A DNA stretch of 64,000 nt from positions 2,133,501 through 2,197,500 of the forward strand of contig NZ_CP039650.1 of assembly GCF_004923315.1 (NCBI RefSeq), given 5' to 3'. Below, piece after piece: positions 60,692-64,000 of the stretch; position 1 is the first letter of the stretch; every line of letters starts with the position of its first letter. The DNA comes from Azospirillum sp. TSA2s (GTDB taxonomy: Bacteria; Pseudomonadota; Alphaproteobacteria; Azospirillales; Azospirillaceae). A program made the translations under genes and the position numbers. The notes beneath the pieces are model-generated. The model did no database searches and was not told the DNA's origin. It saw only the letters and a list, made by a program, of their open reading frames with translations.

Positions 60692-62248
60692 TCAGCCTTC
60701 AGCCGCCGGGGCGGCTTTGGAACGGCGCGGATCGGCGGACCGCAGCGGCAGTTCCTTCAGGAACAGCGTCATGGCGAAGGAGACGACCGCCAGCGCCGCG
60801 GCCAGCAGGAACAGGGTGGCGAAGCCATGCTCCAACGTCGCCACAACCCCGCTGCGGGCGGCCGGAGGCAGGGTGGCCAGGGCGGCGGCGCCATGGTCCA
60901 GAACCGAGCGGCCGGACAGGCCGGCGCCTTCCAGCCGGTCGGACACCACGGCGTTGAAGACGGCGCCGAACACCGCGACGCCGACCGACCCGCCGAGCGA
61001 GCGGAAGAAGCCGACCGACGCGGTGGCGGCGCCGAGGTCGCGCTGCTCCACCGCATTCTGCACGGCCACCGTCATCACCGGCATCACCAGCCCCAGCCCC
61101 ATGCCCAGCGGCACCAGGATCAGCGTCGACCACAGCCCGTCCGCCGCCAGCTCCGGCAGGGTGCCGAGCAGCGCGTACATCGCGCCCGACAGAGCCAGCC
61201 CGGCCAGCGGGAAGACCTTGTAGCGGCCGGTCTTCGCGATCAGCCGTCCGCCGCCGACGGACCCGAAGGTCATGCCCAGCACCAGCGGCAGAAGCAGCAG
61301 CCCAGACACGGTGGCGCTGGTCCCCTGCACCAGCTGCAGGTGCAGCGGCAGATAGACGATGCCGGCGAACAGGACCATCGCCGACACGGCGACCACCGGC
61401 GTCGCCACCGCCACCACCGGGCGGCGGAACAGGTGCAGCGGCAGGATCGGCTCCTCGATCCGCCGCTCGTGCCACAGGAAGACCACCAGCATGACGAGGC
61501 CGGCCGCCAGCAGGCCGAGCGCCGCCGGGCTGCCCCAGCCCATGGCTTCGCCGCGGGTGGCGACGATCAGCAGGCTGGTCACCGCACCGGTCAGCAGCGC
61601 CGCCCCGGCCAGATCGATGCGCGGCTTCGCCCGGCCGGCGGGCAGTCGCGACAGGGTGCTGCGCGTCATGGCGAACGCCGCGACGCCCAGCGGCAGGTTG
61701 ATGAGGAAGATCCAGTGCCAGCCGATGGTCTCGGTGAAGATGCCGCCCAGCAGCGGCCCGGCGACGCTGGCCAGCGCGAAGACGCCGCCGATCATGCCCT
61801 GGTAGCGTCCGCGTTCACGCGGGGCGACCACGTCGCCGATGATGGTGAAGGCCAGCGACATCAGCCCGCCGCCGCCCAGACCCTGCAAGCCGCGGAACAG
61901 GATCAGCTGGGTCATGCTCTGCGCCATCGCGCACAGCAGCGAGCCGGCCAGGAACAGCATGATCGCCGTCTGCAGCACCCGCTTGCGGCCATAGAGGTCC
62001 GACAGCTTGCCGTAGATCGGCGTCGTGGTGGTGGAGGTCAGCAGGTAGGCGGTGACCACCCAGGGCAGCATCTCCAGCCCGCCGAACTGGCTGGCCATCG
62101 TCGGCAGCGCGGTGGCGACGATGGTCTGGTCCATCGCCGCCATCAGCATCGCCAGCGCCACCCCGCTGAACACCCGCAGGATTTCCTGGTGGGTGAAGAC
62201 GGGATGGTCGGCGGCGGCTTGCGACGGGCTGGCGGCGGTCTCTGTCAT
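60692..62248 (-). CDS. MFS drug exporter, DHA2 (14-TMS) family
   Basis: This 518-residue transporter has the DHA2/EmrB-QacA features: motif D1 (LAMLMAAMDQTIVATALPTM), motif A (YGKLSDLYGRKRVL) in the second loop, motif C region (GGVFALASVAGPLLGG) and about 14 membrane segments. It uses the proton gradient to export amphipathic drugs. The last part (LEHGFATLFLLAAALAVVSFAMTLF) is the normal final helix. ATG at 62246-62248. No adaptor or TetR regulator is adjacent. Its upstream gap carries repeats and then an insertion sequence. Confidence 0.93.
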   Translation of the reverse strand: MTETAASPSQAAADHPVFTHQEILRVFSGVALAMLMAAMDQTIVATALPTMASQFGGLEMLPWVVTAYLLTSTTTTPIYGKLSDLYGRKRVLQTAIMLFLAGSLLCAMAQSMTQLILFRGLQGLGGGGLMSLAFTIIGDVVAPRERGRYQGMIGGVFALASVAGPLLGGIFTETIGWHWIFLINLPLGVAAFAMTRSTLSRLPAGRAKPRIDLAGAALLTGAVTSLLIVATRGEAMGWGSPAALGLLAAGLVMLVVFLWHERRIEEPILPLHLFRRPVVAVATPVVAVSAMVLFAGIVYLPLHLQLVQGTSATVSGLLLLPLVLGMTFGSVGGGRLIAKTGRYKVFPLAGLALSGAMYALLGTLPELAADGLWSTLILVPLGMGLGLVMPVMTVAVQNAVEQRDLGAATASVGFFRSLGGSVGVAVFGAVFNAVVSDRLEGAGLSGRSVLDHGAAALATLPPAARSGVVATLEHGFATLFLLAAALAVVSFAMTLFLKELPLRSADPRRSKAAPAAEG

Positions 62249-62289
62249 GATCGGTCGTCTCGGACGTTGAGGTCTTTGAGCGGTGAAAT

Positions 62290-62328
62290 CCCCCTCTCCC
62301 CGGGGGGAGAGGGCAATCGCATATGCGA
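62290..62328. repeat. CCCCTCTCCCC-type repeat with adjoining TCGCATATGCGA palindrome
   Basis: A CCCTCTCCCC / GGGGAGAGGG hairpin (62290-62313) is followed by GCAATCGCATATGCGAC, containing the perfect 12-base palindrome TCGCATATGCGA at 62317-62328. A partial inverted copy of the same combination is at 63779-63822, on the other side of the insertion sequence. Confidence 0.7.
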
Positions 62329-62371
62329 CTCATATTCCTTGGAGGGAACCTCCGTCATCCCCGCCTTCGCG

Positions 62372-63677
62372 CACTGCTGTCCGGGATTTTATGATGGATT
62401 GCAGCTGCACGGCAGACAAAGCCAGAGTTCTGGCCCAAAATCGCAGTCGCCAAACATAGATTTTGAGGTCTGCCGTGCCGTTCCAAGCTAGCGGATTTTT
62501 GCGCCTTGTGGAACCTCTGGACCGTCGTGCGGTGAACAGGATTGTCGTGCGGCACCGGGGCAATCATGGGGTCGGGACGGGGGACAACGGCTGGACGTGC
62601 CAGCGGCACCTCAAGGCGATGCTTTTCGCCCAGTTCGCCGGGCTGAAGAGCCTTCGCGAGATTGCGGAGGGCTTGGCGGCCCAGCCGGCGGGCCTGTACC
62701 ACACCGGCCTGCGTCCGGTGAGCAAGAGCACGCTCAGCGATGCCTCGGCGGCGCGGCCTGCGGCGGTGTTCCGGGAGATTGCCGATCTGGTCATGGGCGG
62801 CTTGGCCCGATCGGTGCGTCAGGAAAGTCGGGAGTTGGTGCGGCTGATCGACGGCTCTCCGATCATGTTGCGGGACCGCCGCTTCAACTGGGCCGAAGCT
62901 GATTCTCGCTGCCGTGGCCTGAAGCTGCATCTGGCCTACGATCCGCGGGCGGCCACGCCGGTCCATTTTGCCGTGGAAACGCCTAAGCTCAGCGAAATCA
63001 AGGTCGCGCGGCGTCTGCCGTTCGTTGCCGGGACCACCTACGTCTTCGACAAGGGATACACGGATTATTGCTGGTGGCATGAGATCACCATGGCAGGGGC
63101 GCTGTTCGTGACCCGGCTGAAGAGCAATGCCCGCCGCCGGGTGGAGCGAACCGTCGAGGCGGTTGGCGACAACATCGAAGCGGACCGCCGGGTGAAGATC
63201 GGCCACAAGAAGCCGCGTGGCGGCGCGACCAACCCGCTCTACGACACCGAACTTCGTGAAGTGGTGGTGGCGCGCCCGGATAAGGAGCCACTCCATCTGA
63301 TCACCAATGATCTTGACCGGTCTGCCCAGGAGATCGCCGATCTCTATAAGGAACGCTGGCAGATTGAGTTGTTCTTTAAGTGGATCAAACAGAACCTCAA
63401 GCTGAAGACATTCTTCGGTCGCTCAGAGAATGCCGTCAGAATTCAGATCTACACGGCATTGATTGCCTTCTGCTTGTTGCGGCTATTCCAGAACACCTAC
63501 GCCAAAAACCACGTTGGCGGTGCGAAGGCCCTCAAGGTCAGGCTCAAGGTTGCACTCTTCGAACCTTTCAACACCACCAATCGCTGTCCGACAAGGCCAC
63601 GGCCACCGCAAAAACGACCGCCAGACCGCCAACTCAGCCTCAAACTGGCCGAGCCCTGAAAATCCCGGACAGCAGTG
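62372..63677 (+). mobile_element. IS4-family insertion sequence in a REP-like palindrome
   Basis: A transposase gene is bounded by inverted ends: CACTGCTGTCCGGGATTTT at 62372-62390 and its exact complement at 63659-63677. The perfect inverted repeat extends outward to 62357 and 63692 (34 bases), but the outer 15 bases are halves of a REP-like palindrome (ATCCCCGCCTTCGCG / CGCGAAGGCGGGGAT), so the real IS edge and any target duplication are ambiguous. If CGCG is a 4-base duplication, the empty site would be a perfect palindrome centred there. Confidence 0.85.
62475..63659 (+). CDS. IS4-family transposase (DDE)
   Basis: From GTG at 62475 the product has 394 residues (a TTG at 62463 would add four). 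It has the N-terminal region typical of IS4-type (DUF4372-like) transposases (MLFAQFAGLKSLREIAEGLAAQ, LYHTGLRPVSKSTLSDA), catalytic acids in LIDGSPIM and VFDKGYTDY, and the Y-x2-R-x3-E-x6-K motif in YKERWQIELFFKWIK followed by QNLKLKTFFG. The frame is intact, so the element may still move. Its stop codon overlaps the right inverted repeat. The last 30 residues (TRPRPPQKRPPDRQLS) are basic. Confidence 0.92.
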   Translation: MPFQASGFLRLVEPLDRRAVNRIVVRHRGNHGVGTGDNGWTCQRHLKAMLFAQFAGLKSLREIAEGLAAQPAGLYHTGLRPVSKSTLSDASAARPAAVFREIADLVMGGLARSVRQESRELVRLIDGSPIMLRDRRFNWAEADSRCRGLKLHLAYDPRAATPVHFAVETPKLSEIKVARRLPFVAGTTYVFDKGYTDYCWWHEITMAGALFVTRLKSNARRRVERTVEAVGDNIEADRRVKIGHKKPRGGATNPLYDTELREVVVARPDKEPLHLITNDLDRSAQEIADLYKERWQIELFFKWIKQNLKLKTFFGRSENAVRIQIYTALIAFCLLRLFQNTYAKNHVGGAKALKVRLKVALFEPFNTTNRCPTRPRPPQKRPPDRQLSLKLAEP

Positions 63678-63730
63678 CGCGAAGGCGGGGATCCAGAGTT
63701 CGCAAGGCGGATCTGATGGAAAAGCCTGGA

Positions 63731-63750
63731 TTCCCGCCTTCGCGGGAATG
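63731..63750. repeat. REP-like palindrome, intact copy
   Basis: ATTCCCGC-CTTC-GCGGGAAT, flanked by CCTGG and GACG. It is the inverted partner of the REP halves that flank the insertion sequence, 38 bases from the right IS repeat arm. Confidence 0.85.
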
Positions 63751-63778
63751 ACGTGCTTTCTGGCATAGGATCATGATT

Positions 63779-63822
63779 GCCATATCCGATTGCCCTGCCC
63801 CCCTTGGGAGAGGGGAGTTTCT
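63779..63822. repeat. Inverted partial copy of the CCCCTCTCCCC / CATATG repeat
   Basis: GCCATATCCGATTGCCCTG followed by CCCCCCCTTGGGAGAGGGG mirrors the element at 62290-62328 in opposite orientation, with the GCCC junction conserved and the palindromic core degraded. Confidence 0.6.
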
Positions 63823-63834
63823 GACTGCTTGGAC

Positions 63835-64000
63835 TCACCGCTCCAGCGTCATCGCCGGCATGCGGGCCTGCACGCCGTCGGCCTGGGTGGCGGCGAGCAG
63901 GGGGCGCAGATGGGCCAGCAGCGGGCGCAGTTCCGATACCGCAGCCAGCGCGCCGACGAATTCGCCCTTGCCGGACATCAGGTCCAGCAGCTGGTCGGTC
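63835..64000 (-). CDS. Unidentified protein, C-terminal fragment cut by the window edge
   Basis: The minus strand is open from the window edge to a TGA at 63835-63837, giving 54 residues: TDQLLDLMSGKGEFVGALAA, then SELRPLLAHLRPLLAATQADG and MPAMTLER. It is helical and has strong genome-like codon bias. No family is recognised from this tail alone. A repeat lies directly downstream. Confidence 0.6.
   Translation of the reverse strand, partial: TDQLLDLMSGKGEFVGALAAVSELRPLLAHLRPLLAATQADGVQARMPAMTLER

Overview
The window is GC-rich with long, densely packed genes, many GTG/TTG starts and frequent ATGA or TGATG stop-start overlaps. An orphan nifQ (molybdenum donor for nitrogenase cofactor), an aroQ-accB-accC operon, dnaG followed by rpoD, a chemoreceptor ending in a PilZ domain and a dense set of two-component genes point to a free-living diazotrophic alphaproteobacterium of the Rhodospirillales. 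Azospirillum is the most likely genus, inferred from gene content and protein style without a database search. Both window edges cut genes: a TonB-dependent receptor at the left and a short unrecognised minus-strand C-terminus at the right.

Layout. 0-4.8 kb: end of a TonB receptor; the peroxide-resistance pair ohr/ohrR with three matching palindromic operators; an acetyltransferase; an alpha/beta hydrolase. 4.8-11.9 kb: serA, an ArsC-like reductase, prmB, a secreted HExxH protein, an HNH protein, carA, a YqeY-family gene and a Uma2-family gene. 12-16.3 kb: dnaG, rpoD and a tRNA-Ile2(CAU). 16.5-21.3 kb: a three-gene ABC exporter (adaptor, FtsX-like permease, ATPase), then an ECF sigma factor overlapping its probable anti-sigma factor. 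21.3-28.8 kb: hydrolase, membrane SRPBCC protein, zinc alcohol dehydrogenase, then treZ and a glycogen debranching-type enzyme. 29.4-34.9 kb: envelope genes (PilZ-like protein, polysaccharide deacetylase, L,D-transpeptidase, DUF882/M15-like protein). 35-38.7 kb: a Cro/C1-type regulator, an AT-richer gap, an arginine-rich hypothetical and a dynamin-like GTPase. 38.8-42.1 kb: a periplasmic binding protein and aroQ-accB-accC.

42.6-53.2 kb is a signalling island in one direction: a PAS/4-helix-bundle/HAMP/MCP/PilZ chemoreceptor with an FNR-type box upstream, a multi-PAS histidine kinase, a CHASE-domain histidine kinase, a single-domain receiver, a REC-PAS-GGDEF diguanylate cyclase, a protein shaped like a hybrid kinase but lacking the phospho-acceptor His and ATP-binding motifs, and another single-domain receiver. 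Several stops and starts overlap, so much of this is probably one co-expressed phosphorelay that feeds c-di-GMP.

53.2-64 kb: lipoprotein, nifQ, CoxG-like protein, YjbQ family protein, a DegP-type protease followed by an OmpR-type regulator and histidine kinase, an AI-2E family membrane protein, an MFS drug exporter, and an IS4-family insertion sequence sitting inside a REP-like palindrome and flanked by inverted copies of a second intergenic repeat. No CRISPR array, rRNA, phage module or recognisable defence island was seen.
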